A DNA stretch of 34,875 nucleotides from Bacillota bacterium (GTDB lineage Bacteria; Bacillota; Sulfobacillia; JAJYWN01): assembly GCA_021791495.1 (NCBI GenBank), contig JAJYWN010000007.1:1-34875 (forward strand). The letters run 5' to 3'. Each line of letters starts with the position of its first letter. Positions within the stretch are counted from its first letter, which is position 1. Shown here one piece after another: positions 1 through 8,680 of the stretch. The position numbers and the translations under genes were made by a program. The notes below the pieces were generated by a model. It searched no databases, had not been told where the DNA came from, and saw only the letters and a program-made list of their open reading frames with translations.

Positions 1-16
1 CTGTAGAGGTTCTTAA

Positions 17-310
17 GGGGGCGTGGGGGCCGGGGTCCCGCAGCCGCCAGCGCAGCCGGGCTTCGCCCGGCGGAGCGTTCGGGCGGCGGAGGGAGCGGCC
101 ACCACCAAGTTCGGGGGCGTGGGGGCCGGGGTCCCGCAGCCGCCAGCGCAGCCGGGCTTCGCCCGGCGGAGCGTTCGGGCGGCGGAGGGAGCGGCCACCA
201 CCAAGTTCGGGGGCGTGGGGGCCGGGGTCCTGCAGCCGCCAGCGCAGCCGGGCTTCGCCCGGCGGAGCGTTCGGGCGGCGGAGGGAGCGGCCACCACCAA
301 GTTCGGGGGC
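17..310. repeat. Three 96-bp tandem repeats with internal hairpins
   Basis: Copies run 17-112, 113-208 and 209-304, followed by a 6-base start of a fourth (305-310). They are almost identical; I see one clear substitution, C at 135 becoming T at 231. Each copy contains a perfect 7-bp hairpin with a TTC loop (GCCGGGC/GCCCGGC at 55-71, 151-167, 247-263), nested in further CCGCC/GGCGG complementarity. The unit length is a multiple of three and has no stops in one frame on each strand, so spurious open frames of Pro/Ala/Arg-rich repeats cross it on both strands. The array ends about 65 bp before the hutU start. Its function is not known to me; it could be a transcribed structured leader or an expanded intergenic repeat. 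Confidence 0.93.
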
Positions 311-376
311 AGTCGGCCCCTTGTAATACATGACCAGTTGTGCCCAAGAATAGCTTTGCAAAGGGGGTAGCACCCG

Positions 377-2026
377 ATGTCACCCTTAGTCCGCGCACCA
401 AGGGGAAGGGAGCTGAACTGCAAAGGCTGGCACCAAGAAGCCGCGCTCCGGATGCTCATGAACAACCTGGACCCTGAGGTGGCCGAGAAACCGGATGACC
501 TCATCGTGTACGGGGGGACGGGCAAGGCGGCGCGAAACTGGGACGCGTTCTGGGCCATCGTCTCCAGCCTGAAGAACCTGGAGAACGACGAAACGTTGCT
601 GGTGCAGTCGGGGAAACCGGTGGGCGTTTTCCGCACCCATCCTTACGCCCCCCGGGTGCTCATCAGTAACGCCATGCTGGTACCCAAATGGGCAAATTGG
701 GAGACCTTCTGGGACTTGGAGGACAAAGGCCTCACCATGTACGGGCAGATGACCGCCGGGAGCTGGATCTACATCGGCACCCAGGGCATCATCCAGGGGA
801 CCTACGAGACTTTCGCCGAACTGGCGCGCCAGCACTTCGGCGCGACGCTCAAGGGAAAGCTGGTCCTCACGGCGGGGCTGGGCGGCATGGGCGGGGCTCA
901 GCCGTTGGCGGCGACAATGAACGAAGGGGTCATCATCCTGGTGGAGGTGGACCCGGCCCGTATTGCCCGCCGCCTGAAAACAGGCTTCTGCGACGTCCAG
1001 GCAAAGGACCTGGACGATGCCTTGCGGCTGGCCAAAGACGCGCTGGCGAAGGGGCGCCCGCTCTCCATCGCTCTCCAAGGAAACGCCGCCGAGACCCACC
1101 CCGAACTGGTGCGGCGCGGCGTCATCCCCGACGTGGTCACCGACCAGACCTCGGCCCACGACCCGCTGAACGGGTACGTTCCGGTCGGCCTCTCTCTGGA
1201 CGAGGCCCGGGAACTGCGCCACTCCGACCCGAAGGAGTACGTCCGGCGGGCGAAGGAAAGCATGGCCGTCCAGGTCCAGGCGATGTTGGCCATGAAGGCC
1301 CAGGGGGCCGTGGTCTTCGACTACGGGAATAACCTGCGCCAGGGCGCTCTGGAGGCCGGCCTGGCGAACGCCTACGACTACCCTGGTTTCGTCCCGGCCT
1401 TTATCCGGCCGCTTTTCTGCGAGGGTAAAGGGCCCTTCCGGTGGGCGGCGCTCTCGGGCGATCCGAAAGACATCTACCGCACCGACGAAGTCATCCTAAA
1501 GGAGTTCCCTGAGAACGAGGGCTTGGTCCGCTGGATCCGCCTGGCCCGGGAGAAGATCCCGTTCCAGGGCCTACCCGCCCGCATCTGCTGGCTGGGCTAC
1601 GGTGAGCGGGACCGCATCGGCCTCATCTTCAACGACCTGGTCAAGCGCGGCGAGATCTCGGCGCCCATCGTTATCGGCCGGGACCACCTAGACAGCGGCT
1701 CGGTGGCCTCGCCCAACCGGGAGACCGAGGGCATGCGGGACGGCAGCGACGCCATTGCCGACTGGCCCATCCTGAACGCCCTGGTGAACGCGGCGTCCGG
1801 CGCCAGCTGGGTCTCGGTGCACCACGGAGGTGGCGTAGGGATCGGTTATTCCATCCACGCCGGTATGGTGGTGGTGGCCGACGGGACCGGCGAAGGCGAA
1901 TGGCGTTTGTCACGCGTTCTCCGGACGGACCCGGGCACGGGCGTCATGCGCCATGCCGATGCCGGATACGAAAAGGCCATCGAGACGGCCAAGGATCGGG
2001 GCGTCAAGGTGCCGATGCTCCAATAG
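377..2026 (+). CDS. hutU: Urocanate hydratase (urocanase)
   Basis: This enzyme converts urocanate to 4-imidazolone-5-propionate, the second step of histidine breakdown, in the cytoplasm with tightly bound NAD+. The 549-residue protein is full length for the family (about 550-560). It shows the early [11 protein letters not shown] motif (45-55), the [12 protein letters not shown] segment, a glycine-rich GLGGMGGAQ nucleotide-binding loop (167-175), the [12 protein letters not shown] block, and ARICW with the conserved active-site cysteine at residue 404. The C-terminal [14 protein letters not shown] and [14 protein letters not shown] blocks are also present. The ATG at 377 follows AAGGGGG at 361-367. 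The gene lies directly after the 96-bp repeats and opens a run with ftcD, hutI and fchA, consistent with a hut operon. No hutH is visible here. Confidence 0.98.
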   Translation: MSPLVRAPRGRELNCKGWHQEAALRMLMNNLDPEVAEKPDDLIVYGGTGKAARNWDAFWAIVSSLKNLENDETLLVQSGKPVGVFRTHPYAPRVLISNAMLVPKWANWETFWDLEDKGLTMYGQMTAGSWIYIGTQGIIQGTYETFAELARQHFGATLKGKLVLTAGLGGMGGAQPLAATMNEGVIILVEVDPARIARRLKTGFCDVQAKDLDDALRLAKDALAKGRPLSIALQGNAAETHPELVRRGVIPDVVTDQTSAHDPLNGYVPVGLSLDEARELRHSDPKEYVRRAKESMAVQVQAMLAMKAQGAVVFDYGNNLRQGALEAGLANAYDYPGFVPAFIRPLFCEGKGPFRWAALSGDPKDIYRTDEVILKEFPENEGLVRWIRLAREKIPFQGLPARICWLGYGERDRIGLIFNDLVKRGEISAPIVIGRDHLDSGSVASPNRETEGMRDGSDAIADWPILNALVNAASGASWVSVHHGGGVGIGYSIHAGMVVVADGTGEGEWRLSRVLRTDPGTGVMRHADAGYEKAIETAKDRGVKVPMLQ

Positions 2027-2067
2027 CGCAGCCGTCAACTGGCGGCCCGCCTGCGAGAGCCGGCCGG

Positions 2068-2085
2068 CGGGCCCGCGCGGGCCCG
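2068..2085. repeat. 18-bp perfect GC palindrome after hutU
   Basis: The gap between hutU and the NHL gene (2027-2119) holds a perfect self-complementary sequence, GGGCCC-GCGC-GGGCCC with one further C/G pair. It overlaps a second hairpin, GGCCCGCC (2044-2051) with GGCGGGCC (2066-2073). There is no T-run, so it is not a standard intrinsic terminator; it may slow RNA polymerase or protect an mRNA end. Confidence 0.6.
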
Positions 2086-2119
2086 AGGGTGCAGGTGCCC
2101 CCCGTGAGGGGTGGGCCCT

Positions 2120-3283
2120 TTGAGAAACTGGATTACTGTTCGCGTTGCCGGCCGGGGACGGTTGGTCGCCGTCGGCGCGGCGCTCTTGGCCTTGGCGCTC
2201 CTCGTCGCGGCCTTTTCCTTGCCAAACCTCCTCCGCGGGCTGAATCACCCGACCGCCATGGGGCGCGAAGTTCTCTTCCAGGGCACCTGGGGCGGCGGGG
2301 ACGGTCAACTGGGCCGGTACCAGGGCGCCGACGGGAAGGTGCACGGGCCCCAGTCACTGGCCTTGGCGCCGTCCGGCTGGGTCTATGTGTTGGACACGTA
2401 TAACCGGCGTGTTGCCGTGTTCGACGCGTCCGGCAAGCCGCTACGCACTATCAACCTGCCCAAGGGAAACGTCGAGGGCTACAACCTGCCCGCTTTCCCC
2501 GACGACATCGCCGTGGACGGGAAGGGCCATGTCTATCTGGCCGATAACCGGAACTTGGCTATCATAGTCTTCGACACCGCTGGCAAGTATCTGGGCCTTC
2601 TCCGGGTGACGCCGCCGGGTGAGGTCAAGGGTGACGGGAAAACCGATTTCTACGGCCGCCTGGAGAACTTGTACGCTGCCGCCGACGGCGTCTACACCGA
2701 CGAGTTTTGGATCAACGGTGAGGAGGCTTTTCGGCTAATCCGCCGGTACCCGGTCCCCGGTGCCGGCGGTTGGGCGGGGACGGCCCAGACTGTGCTCCAG
2801 GCCACCTTTTCCCTGGGGCTGAAAGGGCCCAGTCTGACAGGTGGGGCGGCCGGGTTCACTTCTTCGTACATGGATGGGGACCGATTCTACCTTGAAGGGC
2901 CGGTATCGGACGCCGCTCCCAGTAACCGGGCGGTGACCGTCGCCGACACGGACGGCCACCGCCGCCGCGTGGTCACGGTGGCAGGGTCCACCTCCTTGGC
3001 GGGAGCCGCTCTGCTGGGAGTGGCCCGTGACGGCCGTCTATATTTTGGCGCGGGCCTGACGCACGGTGAGGGCCAGTTGATCATCGCCGAAGCTACCGGA
3101 CACGTGGAAAGGACCTACAGCGTGGGCGGCGCCAATTTCGAAGCGGTCCACCCGGCCCGCCTGCGGCCCAACGGCGACGTTTACCTCCTGACGGGAACGG
3201 CGGAGGGGGTGCAACTGACAAGGTTGGTCGCCCAGAAGAGCCTGCGGTTCAGCGGCAAAACGTTGGGGGACCAAGGGCCGTAG
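2120..3283 (+). CDS. Membrane-anchored NHL-repeat beta-propeller protein
   Basis: This gene encodes about 387 residues. A positively charged N-terminus (RNW...VRVAGRGR) leads into one hydrophobic segment (about residues 14-34, rich in Leu/Ala/Val), so the bulk should lie outside the membrane. The rest has spaced NHL-like blades of the form SLALAPSGWVYVLDTYNRRV, DDIAVDGKGHVYLADNRN and ARLRPNGDVYLL. I prefer the TTG at 2120 because GAGGGG (2106-2111) sits 8 bases upstream; a GTG at 2111 would have almost no spacing. NHL propellers usually bind proteins or small ligands, and a few are enzymes; no catalytic residues can be assigned. Its place between hutU and ftcD suggests co-expression with histidine use, but I cannot name a role. 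Confidence 0.85.
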   Translation: MRNWITVRVAGRGRLVAVGAALLALALLVAAFSLPNLLRGLNHPTAMGREVLFQGTWGGGDGQLGRYQGADGKVHGPQSLALAPSGWVYVLDTYNRRVAVFDASGKPLRTINLPKGNVEGYNLPAFPDDIAVDGKGHVYLADNRNLAIIVFDTAGKYLGLLRVTPPGEVKGDGKTDFYGRLENLYAAADGVYTDEFWINGEEAFRLIRRYPVPGAGGWAGTAQTVLQATFSLGLKGPSLTGGAAGFTSSYMDGDRFYLEGPVSDAAPSNRAVTVADTDGHRRRVVTVAGSTSLAGAALLGVARDGRLYFGAGLTHGEGQLIIAEATGHVERTYSVGGANFEAVHPARLRPNGDVYLLTGTAEGVQLTRLVAQKSLRFSGKTLGDQGP

Positions 3284-3439
3284 ACTTATAGGGCGGTCCA
3301 TAGAGTTTGAAATTTTCGGGAATAGGAACTGTAAAAGGGATTGCCATTTTCGCCGTAGAAAGTGGGCCCATCCCCGGCCCTCCAGTTGAGTGCGTAGAGT
3401 GACTCCCAGGAGGGCTTTGTGGCGTATGGAGGATAGCCC
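3284..3439 (+). other. AT-richer leader upstream of ftcD
   Basis: This 156-bp gap differs in base composition from the genes around it. Positions about 3302-3365 are clearly AT-richer (for example GAAATTTTCGGGAATAGG and GCCATTTTCGCCGTAGAAAG). A weak promoter-like pair exists (TTGAAA near 3306 with TGTAAA about 17 bases on), but the match is poor. The gap ends with the strong GGAGG at 3428-3432 that serves ftcD. Confidence 0.45.
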
Positions 3440-4363
3440 TTGGCCGAAGAATCCGCAACAGCCATCATCGAAAGCGTACCAAATTTCAGCGAAGGCCGTC
3501 GCCCCCACATCATCGAGGCTATCGTGTCCGAAGCCCGGCGAGTGCGGGGCGTAGGGGTGCTCGACGTCTTGTCCGACCCGGACCACAATCGTACGGTGGT
3601 GACGCTGATCGGCCCGCCCGCGCTCGTGGCTGAGGCGGTGATGGCCATGACCGGTGCGGCGGCACGGCTCATCGACATGGAAAACCACCACGGCGCCCAC
3701 CCACGCATCGGGGCCATGGATGTCATCCCCTTCGTCCCCGGACTGAACACCACCATGGAGCAATGCGTCGAACTGGCTCGCTCCGTGGGGCGGGAAATCG
3801 CCTCCACCCTGGGCATCCCGGTCTATCTCTACGGTGAGGCCGCCTCTTCGCCGGAGCGCCGGAACCTGGCCTATATCCGGCGCGGCGAGTATGAAGCCCT
3901 GAAAGAGGAAATAGGCCGGCCCGACCGCCTCCCCGACTTCGGTCCACCGGTCTTGCATCCTTCCGCCGGGGCCACCGTGGTCGGGGCGCGAGCGCCGCTG
4001 GTGGCCATGAATGTCAACCTTGGCACGACCGATCTCTTCGTGGCGAGAGTCATCGCCCGCAAGATCCGTGAGTCGTCGGGAGGCCTTCCAGCGGTGATGG
4101 CCAAAGCCGTCGCGTTGGTCGAACGAGGTATGGTGCAGGTCACCATGAACCTCACCGACTACCGGGTGACCTCGCCGCTGACTGTCTTGAAGACCATCAC
4201 CCAGGAGGCCGAAGCCCACGGGGTTTCCGTGGTGGAATCGGAGATCGTGGGGTTGGTCCCCATGGACGTGCTGGTGGACTTGGCCCGCCAGTCGCTGGCG
4301 GCCAAAGGCTTCAGCGCCGCCCAGGTGCTGGAGACTCATCTTAAGGAGAGACCACGGGAATGA
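3440..4363 (+). CDS. ftcD: Glutamate formimidoyltransferase
   Basis: The enzyme moves the formimino group of N-formimino-L-glutamate to tetrahydrofolate, giving glutamate and 5-formimino-THF. The 307 residues match the N-terminal and middle domains of animal FTCD, without the cyclodeaminase domain, which is the separate gene fchA downstream. Visible family blocks are ESVPNFSEGR at the start, the His-rich NHHGAHPRIGAMDVIPFVPG (residues about 82-101, carrying the conserved catalytic histidine region), and the central VGARAPLVAMNVNLGT with the following folate-site region. The start is TTG at 3440, set by GGAGGAT at 3428-3434. The stop overlaps the hutI start by four bases (ATGA), which indicates translational coupling. 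Confidence 0.96.
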   Translation: MAEESATAIIESVPNFSEGRRPHIIEAIVSEARRVRGVGVLDVLSDPDHNRTVVTLIGPPALVAEAVMAMTGAAARLIDMENHHGAHPRIGAMDVIPFVPGLNTTMEQCVELARSVGREIASTLGIPVYLYGEAASSPERRNLAYIRRGEYEALKEEIGRPDRLPDFGPPVLHPSAGATVVGARAPLVAMNVNLGTTDLFVARVIARKIRESSGGLPAVMAKAVALVERGMVQVTMNLTDYRVTSPLTVLKTITQEAEAHGVSVVESEIVGLVPMDVLVDLARQSLAAKGFSAAQVLETHLKERPRE

Positions 4364-5649
4364 CCTCTGCTCCCGACCTCCTGGTCGTGAACGCCCGGGA
4401 AGTCGCAACGATGGCCGGCCCTTCGGGCCGCCCGGGCCTTGCGGGGCCCCGGCGCCGCGCTCATCTGGCCGAGCTCGGTAAGATCATGGGCGGTGCCATA
4501 GCGGCGCGGGGTGGGCGGATTCTGGAAGTCGGTCCCCAAGACGAGGTCCTACGGAAGTATCCCGCGGGTCCCGCCACACAGGTGGTGGATGCCGGCGGCG
4601 GGGTGGTCACTCCGGGACTGGTGGATGCCCACACGCACTTAGTCTTCGCCGGCTCGCGCGAGGGAGAGTTTCTGCGGAAGCTTCAGGGTGTGTCATACCT
4701 CGACATTCAGAGAGCCGGCGGGGGAATCAGTTCCACCGTGAGGGCCACGCGCGGGGCTTCGTCGGAAGACCTTCGGGAGCTGGCCCTGGGCCACCTGCGG
4801 CGCATGCTCCGTGAAGGAACCACCACCGTCGAGGTGAAGAGCGGGTATGCGTTGACCTTGGAGGGTGAGCTGCAGGCCCTCGAGGTGGTGGCCGACCTGG
4901 CCGGAAGGCAGCCGGTGCGCCTCGTGCCGACCTTGATGGGGGCGCACCTCGTACCGCCGGAATACGCCCGGGACCGCCGGGGATACGTGGAGATGCTGAA
5001 CCACGAGTTGACACCAGCTGTGGCGGCGCGGGGTCTGGCCCGGTTCTGCGACGTGTTCTGCGAAGAAGACGCTTTCACGCTGGAGGAGAGCCGGTCCATC
5101 CTAGAAACCGCCAAGGAATGCGGGTTGGCTCCAAAAGTCCACGCCGACGAGCTGTCTCCGTCCGGAGGGGCGGAACTGGCGGTGGAGGTGGGCGCCGTTT
5201 CCGCAGACCACCTCCTTTGCGTCGACCAAGGGGGCATCGCGGCCTTGGCGGCGTCGTACACCGTCGCCGTGCTTTTACCTGGGACATCTTTTTCCCTGAT
5301 GTCGGACAAGCATGCGCCGGCGAGGCGCCTGGTGGAGGCGGGGGCGGCGGTGGCGCTGGCCAGCGATTTCAATCCCGGTTCTTCACCGGTGGACTCCATG
5401 GTGACGGTGATGGCCCTAGCCTGCCGCCTGCTGCGGCTGACGCCCGCCGAAGCGCTGGTGGCAGCCACGGTGAACGCGGCTTATGCGGTGGGAATGGGCG
5501 GCGAAGTGGGTAGCCTGGAATCGGGGAAAGCCGCCGACATGGTCCTTTTCGACGCACCCAGCGCTGAGTACATCCCCTACCACATGGGGGCAAACTTGGT
5601 GGAAAAGGTGATTGTCGGAGGGCGGTTGGTTTCTTCCAGACCATCGTGA
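4360..5649 (+). CDS. hutI: Imidazolonepropionase
   Basis: HutI opens the ring of 4-imidazolone-5-propionate to N-formimino-L-glutamate, the substrate of the gene just before it. It is a metal-dependent amidohydrolase-fold enzyme of 429 residues. The metal-site signature DAHTH gives H91 and H93; a third ligand histidine fits H261 in KVHADE, another lies in SADHLL, and the late Asp is in SDFNPGSSP. Family blocks LVFAGSREGEF, EGTTTVEVKSGYAL and LVPTLMGAH are clear. The ATG at 4360 overlaps the ftcD stop and follows AGGAG at 4344-4348. The N-terminus carries a short Pro/Gly/Arg stretch (about residues 20-34) encoded by a GC hairpin, CGGCCC-TTC-GGGCCG at 4416-4430, which looks like an added loop. 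Confidence 0.97.
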   Translation: MTSAPDLLVVNAREVATMAGPSGRPGLAGPRRRAHLAELGKIMGGAIAARGGRILEVGPQDEVLRKYPAGPATQVVDAGGGVVTPGLVDAHTHLVFAGSREGEFLRKLQGVSYLDIQRAGGGISSTVRATRGASSEDLRELALGHLRRMLREGTTTVEVKSGYALTLEGELQALEVVADLAGRQPVRLVPTLMGAHLVPPEYARDRRGYVEMLNHELTPAVAARGLARFCDVFCEEDAFTLEESRSILETAKECGLAPKVHADELSPSGGAELAVEVGAVSADHLLCVDQGGIAALAASYTVAVLLPGTSFSLMSDKHAPARRLVEAGAAVALASDFNPGSSPVDSMVTVMALACRLLRLTPAEALVAATVNAAYAVGMGGEVGSLESGKAADMVLFDAPSAEYIPYHMGANLVEKVIVGGRLVSSRPS

Positions 5650-5674
5650 ACCCATAGTGAAGGAGGGGGAGGAT

Positions 5675-6010
5675 TTGCAGGGGGCCGAGGAGACCAGGAA
5701 ACCTGGAAACGAAGGGGAGCCCGAAGAAACGCCTGAGGATAAGTCCACGCCTGAGGATGCGGCCGAAGACCAGGCCGAAAACCGGGCCGAGGACGAGGCC
5801 GAGGATCAGAACGGGGATCAGGCCAAGGACGAGTCGGCGGACGAGTCTGAAGGGGCCCTGACTTCGTGGGACGATCCCTATGGCGAACAGGACGAAGATG
5901 ACGAGGATGAGGTGAAGAGAAGGCGGAGCAACCAGACGCGGACCTGGATTCTCTTGGCCTTGGGTCTTCTCCTGGGCGCTTTGACCGGCAAGGCCTGCCG
6001 GGGCGGGTAG
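5675..6010 (+). CDS. Small acidic tail-anchored membrane protein
   Basis: The gene encodes about 111 residues. The first 75 or so are extremely rich in Glu and Asp (repeats such as AEDQAEN, AEDEAED, DEDDEDE). They are followed by a basic KRRR stop-transfer cluster and a single hydrophobic segment (TWILLALGLLLGALTG) ending just before the C-terminus. This predicts a C-terminal membrane anchor with the acidic part and the basic cluster on the cytoplasmic side. I place the start at TTG 5675 because AGGAGG (5661-5666) is 8 bases upstream; the frame is open further up but overlaps hutI. I do not recognise a family, and low-complexity acidic sequence makes any homology weak. It sits between hutI and fchA, so it is probably co-transcribed. 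Confidence 0.7.
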   Translation: MQGAEETRKPGNEGEPEETPEDKSTPEDAAEDQAENRAEDEAEDQNGDQAKDESADESEGALTSWDDPYGEQDEDDEDEVKRRRSNQTRTWILLALGLLLGALTGKACRGG

Positions 6011-6051
6011 TACGCCGGACGGTGCGAAGAGGTAAGGGAGGGAGGACGGCA

Positions 6052-6705
6052 GTGGCGGAGAACGGTGCAAAGCTCGTGGACGGGACCGTCCGGAGTTTTC
6101 TCGACAGCCTGGCTTCGGAGAGTCCCGCTCCCGGCGGGGGTAGCGTGGCGGCGTTGGCCGGCGCGCTGGCGGGAGCGCTGGTGGCCATGGTCGGCCGCCT
6201 GACCCTTGGCCGTAAGAAATATGCCGCGGTGGAGGCGGAGATGCGCGTAGTGGTGGACCGCGCCGAGGAACTGCGGAAGCGTCTGACGGCGCTGGTGGAT
6301 GCCGACACCGAGGCCTACAATCGTGTTGCGGCCGCCTACGGTCTGCCGAAGGAATCCGCCGAGGAGAAGAGCGTCCGTACCAGAGCCATTCAGGCCGGAC
6401 TCCGGGCGGCGGCCGAGGTGCCCCTGGAGGTTTGCCGGGCCTGCGTGGAAGTGTTGTCGTTGGCGGAGGACGCAGCGGAAAACGGGAATACCAATGCCGC
6501 GTCCGACGGCAAGGTGGCGGCCTTGCTGGCGGCGGCCGGCTTCGAGGGAGCCGCGGCCAATGTAGCTATTAATCTGTCCTCCATGGATGACTCGGAATTC
6601 CGGACGCAGGCAGAGAAGGCTTTGCAGGAACTCCGGGGAAAGGTCGGCGAACATAGTTCGAATGTGCACGAAAGCCTGGCACGGAGAGCCGGGTTGCCGG
6701 TTTAG
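6052..6705 (+). CDS. fchA: Formimidoyltetrahydrofolate cyclodeaminase
   Basis: FchA releases ammonia from 5-formimino-THF and forms 5,10-methenyl-THF, following ftcD. The 217-residue product matches the all-helical FTCD C-terminal domain family. It has the N-terminal FLDSLASESPAPGGGSVAALAGALAGALVAMV block, with the conserved glycine run that lines the folate site, then long amphipathic helices. GTG at 6052 is preferred: it lies about 6 bases after GGGAGGGAGGA (6036-6046), and the family motif begins about 20 residues later. An upstream in-frame GTG at 6022 lacks such a site. Together with ftcD as a separate gene this is the split arrangement known from clostridial purine and histidine degraders. 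Confidence 0.93.
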   Translation: MAENGAKLVDGTVRSFLDSLASESPAPGGGSVAALAGALAGALVAMVGRLTLGRKKYAAVEAEMRVVVDRAEELRKRLTALVDADTEAYNRVAAAYGLPKESAEEKSVRTRAIQAGLRAAAEVPLEVCRACVEVLSLAEDAAENGNTNAASDGKVAALLAAAGFEGAAANVAINLSSMDDSEFRTQAEKALQELRGKVGEHSSNVHESLARRAGLPV

Positions 6706-6797
6706 CAGCAATAGCTCGGTCCGGAGCGGGGCAGACGCAGCAGAGCATTCAAGTTTGGTGAGTCTAAGAGATCGGTAGCAAAAGGAGTGAGCAGTCG

Positions 6798-8492
6798 GTG
6801 AAGAGCGATATCGAGATCGCCCAAGAGGCAAAACTGCAACCCATCGTCGAGGTCGCTAAGAAGATGGGGCTCAGCGAAGATGACCTGGAGATGTACGGTA
6901 AGTACAAGGCCAAGATCAGCCTGGATGTTCTTCCGCGCCTGCAGGGCCGTCCGCAGAGCAAGTACGTCGTGGTGACCGCCATTACCCCCACACCCCTGGG
7001 GGAAGGCAAGACTGTCACCACCATCGGCCTCGGTCAGGCCTTGAACCGTATCGGGAAGAAGACGGTCACCGCTATCCGCCAGCCATCCCTGGGGCCGGTG
7101 TTCGGCATCAAGGGCGGCGCCGCCGGCGGCGGTTACTCGCAGGTTATCCCCATGGAGGACTTCAACCTTCACCTCACCGGTGACGTGCACGCCGTGAGCC
7201 TGGCGAACAACCTTCTGGCCGCTTTCATCGACGCCAGCATCATGCACGGTAACCCCTTGGGCATCGATCCCTACTCCATCACCTGGAACCGCGTGGTCGA
7301 CGTTTCCGACTCCGCTCTGCGTAACATCATCATCGGCCTGGGCGGGAAAAACAACGGGCGCCCCCGCGAGACCGGGTTCGACATCGCCGTGGCCTCGGAA
7401 GTCATGGCCATTCTGGCCCTGACCACCAGCCTGAAGGACATCCGCGAGCGGTTGGGCCGCATCGTCGTCGCCTACACCGCCAAGGGCGACCCCATCACGG
7501 CCGAAGACCTGAAGGCCGCCGGCTCCATGGCCATGCTCATGAAGGATGCCATCAAGCCGAACCTCCTCCAGAACCTCGAGGGTGATCCGGTCATGGTCCA
7601 TGCCGGCCCCTTCGCGAACATCGCCCACGGCAACAGCTCCATCCTGGCCGATATGATCGCCACCCGGTCGGCGGACTACGTGGTGACCGAAGCCGGTTTC
7701 GGCGCCGATATCGGGGCCGAGAAGTTCATGAACATCAAGTGCCGCTACAGCGGCCTGAAGCCCAACGCCGCCGTCCTCGTAGCCACCGTCCGCGCCCTGA
7801 AGATGCACGGCGGCGCCGGTCGTGTGGTCGCCGGCAAGGACCTGCCGAAAGAGCTCATCGAGGAGAACTTCCCCGCCCTCGAGGCTGGCTGCGAGAACCT
7901 AACCAAGCAGATCGAGAACATGCGGCTCCACGGGGTCAACGTCGTGGTGGCCATCAACCAGTTCACCACCGATACTGACAAGGAAATCGAGTTCATTCGC
8001 AACAAAGCCATCGAGGCGGGCGCTGAGGACGCGGTCCTGTCTCAGGTGTGGGCCAAGGGCGGCGCCGGCGGCAAGGCGCTGGCCGAAGCGGTCATCAAGG
8101 CCTGCGAGAAGGGCAACGACTTCCACTTCCTCTACCCGCTCGAAGCCACCATCAAGGAGAAGATCGAGACCATCGCCACCAAGGTGTACGGGGCCAACGG
8201 CGTGGACTACCTGCCCCTGGCCGAGCAGCGCATCAAGCTCTACACCAAGCTGGGCTACGACAAGCTACCCATCTGCATGGCCAAGACGCACCTGTCGCTG
8301 TCCCACGACCCGAACCTCAAGGGCCGGCCGCGCGGCTTCCGCGTTCCCATCCGCGACATCCGCGCTTCGGTGGGCGCCGGGTTCCTGTACCCCCTCCTGG
8401 GCGAGATGCGGACCATGCCTGGCTTGCCGTCCGTGCCGGCCGGGACCAAATACGACATCGACGAACAGGGCCGCGTCGTAGGGCTGTTCTAG
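6798..8492 (+). CDS. fhs: Formate--tetrahydrofolate ligase
   Basis: The enzyme links formate and THF using ATP to give 10-formyl-THF, or runs in reverse to make ATP and formate from folate-bound carbon. The 564 residues are full length. Motifs include the [15 protein letters not shown]-terminus, the P-loop-like [13 protein letters not shown] (about 63-75), EPSLGP-type [35 protein letters not shown], and the C-terminal [10 protein letters not shown]. The GTG start at 6798 follows AAAGGAG (6781-6787), with spacing near 10. The gene follows fchA after a 92-bp gap, so it may belong to the same unit. In this setting it can turn the histidine-derived one-carbon unit into formate plus ATP, or feed a Wood-Ljungdahl-type pathway; the direction cannot be seen from sequence. 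Confidence 0.98.
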   Translation: MKSDIEIAQEAKLQPIVEVAKKMGLSEDDLEMYGKYKAKISLDVLPRLQGRPQSKYVVVTAITPTPLGEGKTVTTIGLGQALNRIGKKTVTAIRQPSLGPVFGIKGGAAGGGYSQVIPMEDFNLHLTGDVHAVSLANNLLAAFIDASIMHGNPLGIDPYSITWNRVVDVSDSALRNIIIGLGGKNNGRPRETGFDIAVASEVMAILALTTSLKDIRERLGRIVVAYTAKGDPITAEDLKAAGSMAMLMKDAIKPNLLQNLEGDPVMVHAGPFANIAHGNSSILADMIATRSADYVVTEAGFGADIGAEKFMNIKCRYSGLKPNAAVLVATVRALKMHGGAGRVVAGKDLPKELIEENFPALEAGCENLTKQIENMRLHGVNVVVAINQFTTDTDKEIEFIRNKAIEAGAEDAVLSQVWAKGGAGGKALAEAVIKACEKGNDFHFLYPLEATIKEKIETIATKVYGANGVDYLPLAEQRIKLYTKLGYDKLPICMAKTHLSLSHDPNLKGRPRGFRVPIRDIRASVGAGFLYPLLGEMRTMPGLPSVPAGTKYDIDEQGRVVGLF

Positions 8493-8545
8493 GCGCCGCA
8501 GTTCGGACGCGGTGGATTCGGTAACCTCGGTAGAGTAGACATGAA

Positions 8546-8577
8546 GAAGGCCCTCGCCCTGGCTGGTGGGGGCCTTC
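8546..8577. terminator. Hairpin downstream of fhs, possibly bidirectional
   Basis: GAAGGCCCTCGCC (8546-8558) pairs with GGTGGGGGCCTTC (8565-8577) around a 6-base loop, with only G-T and one A-less wobble position in 13 pairs. It lies 54 bp after the fhs stop and between convergent genes. No good T-run follows on either strand, so it is terminator-like rather than a textbook intrinsic terminator. Confidence 0.6.
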
Positions 8578-8584
8578 AACGTGT

Positions 8585-8680
8585 GACCCATTCGGACGCT
8601 CCCACGTCCTCTACCCGATCAGCTTCTTGTGGTATTCCGGCGCCGTAGGGTTGACCAACCCAGAAGGTCGTAGAGGGGTC
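8585..8680. other. Nested inverted repeats, possible structured RNA
   Basis: The gap after the fhs hairpin contains nested complementarity. CCTCTAC (8608-8614) pairs with GTAGAGG (8670-8676), enclosing a small GGGTT-gacc-AACCC hairpin (about 8649-8662), and GACC near 8585 can pair with GGTC at 8677-8680. On the - strand this is the 3' untranslated region of the DUF2892-type gene. It could be a second terminator-like fold or chance in GC-rich DNA. Confidence 0.35.

Noticed and set aside
17-304. CRISPR array
   Set aside because: The 96-bp units are directly contiguous with no variable spacers, and no cas gene is present.
13-636. Open frames of 115 (+) and 207 (-) residues across the 96-bp repeats
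   Set aside because: They arise because the unit length is a multiple of three and has no stops; the peptides are Pro/Ala/Arg-rich repeats with no family likeness, and the - strand one runs into hutU.
386-1222. Long - strand frame opposite hutU
   Set aside because: Shadow of a strongly conserved enzyme in GC-rich DNA; the sequence is His/Gly/Val-rich without domain features.
3038-4408. 456-residue - strand frame opposite ftcD
   Set aside because: The + strand encodes complete ftcD with conserved motifs and a strong SD; the opposite frame has no recognisable fold.
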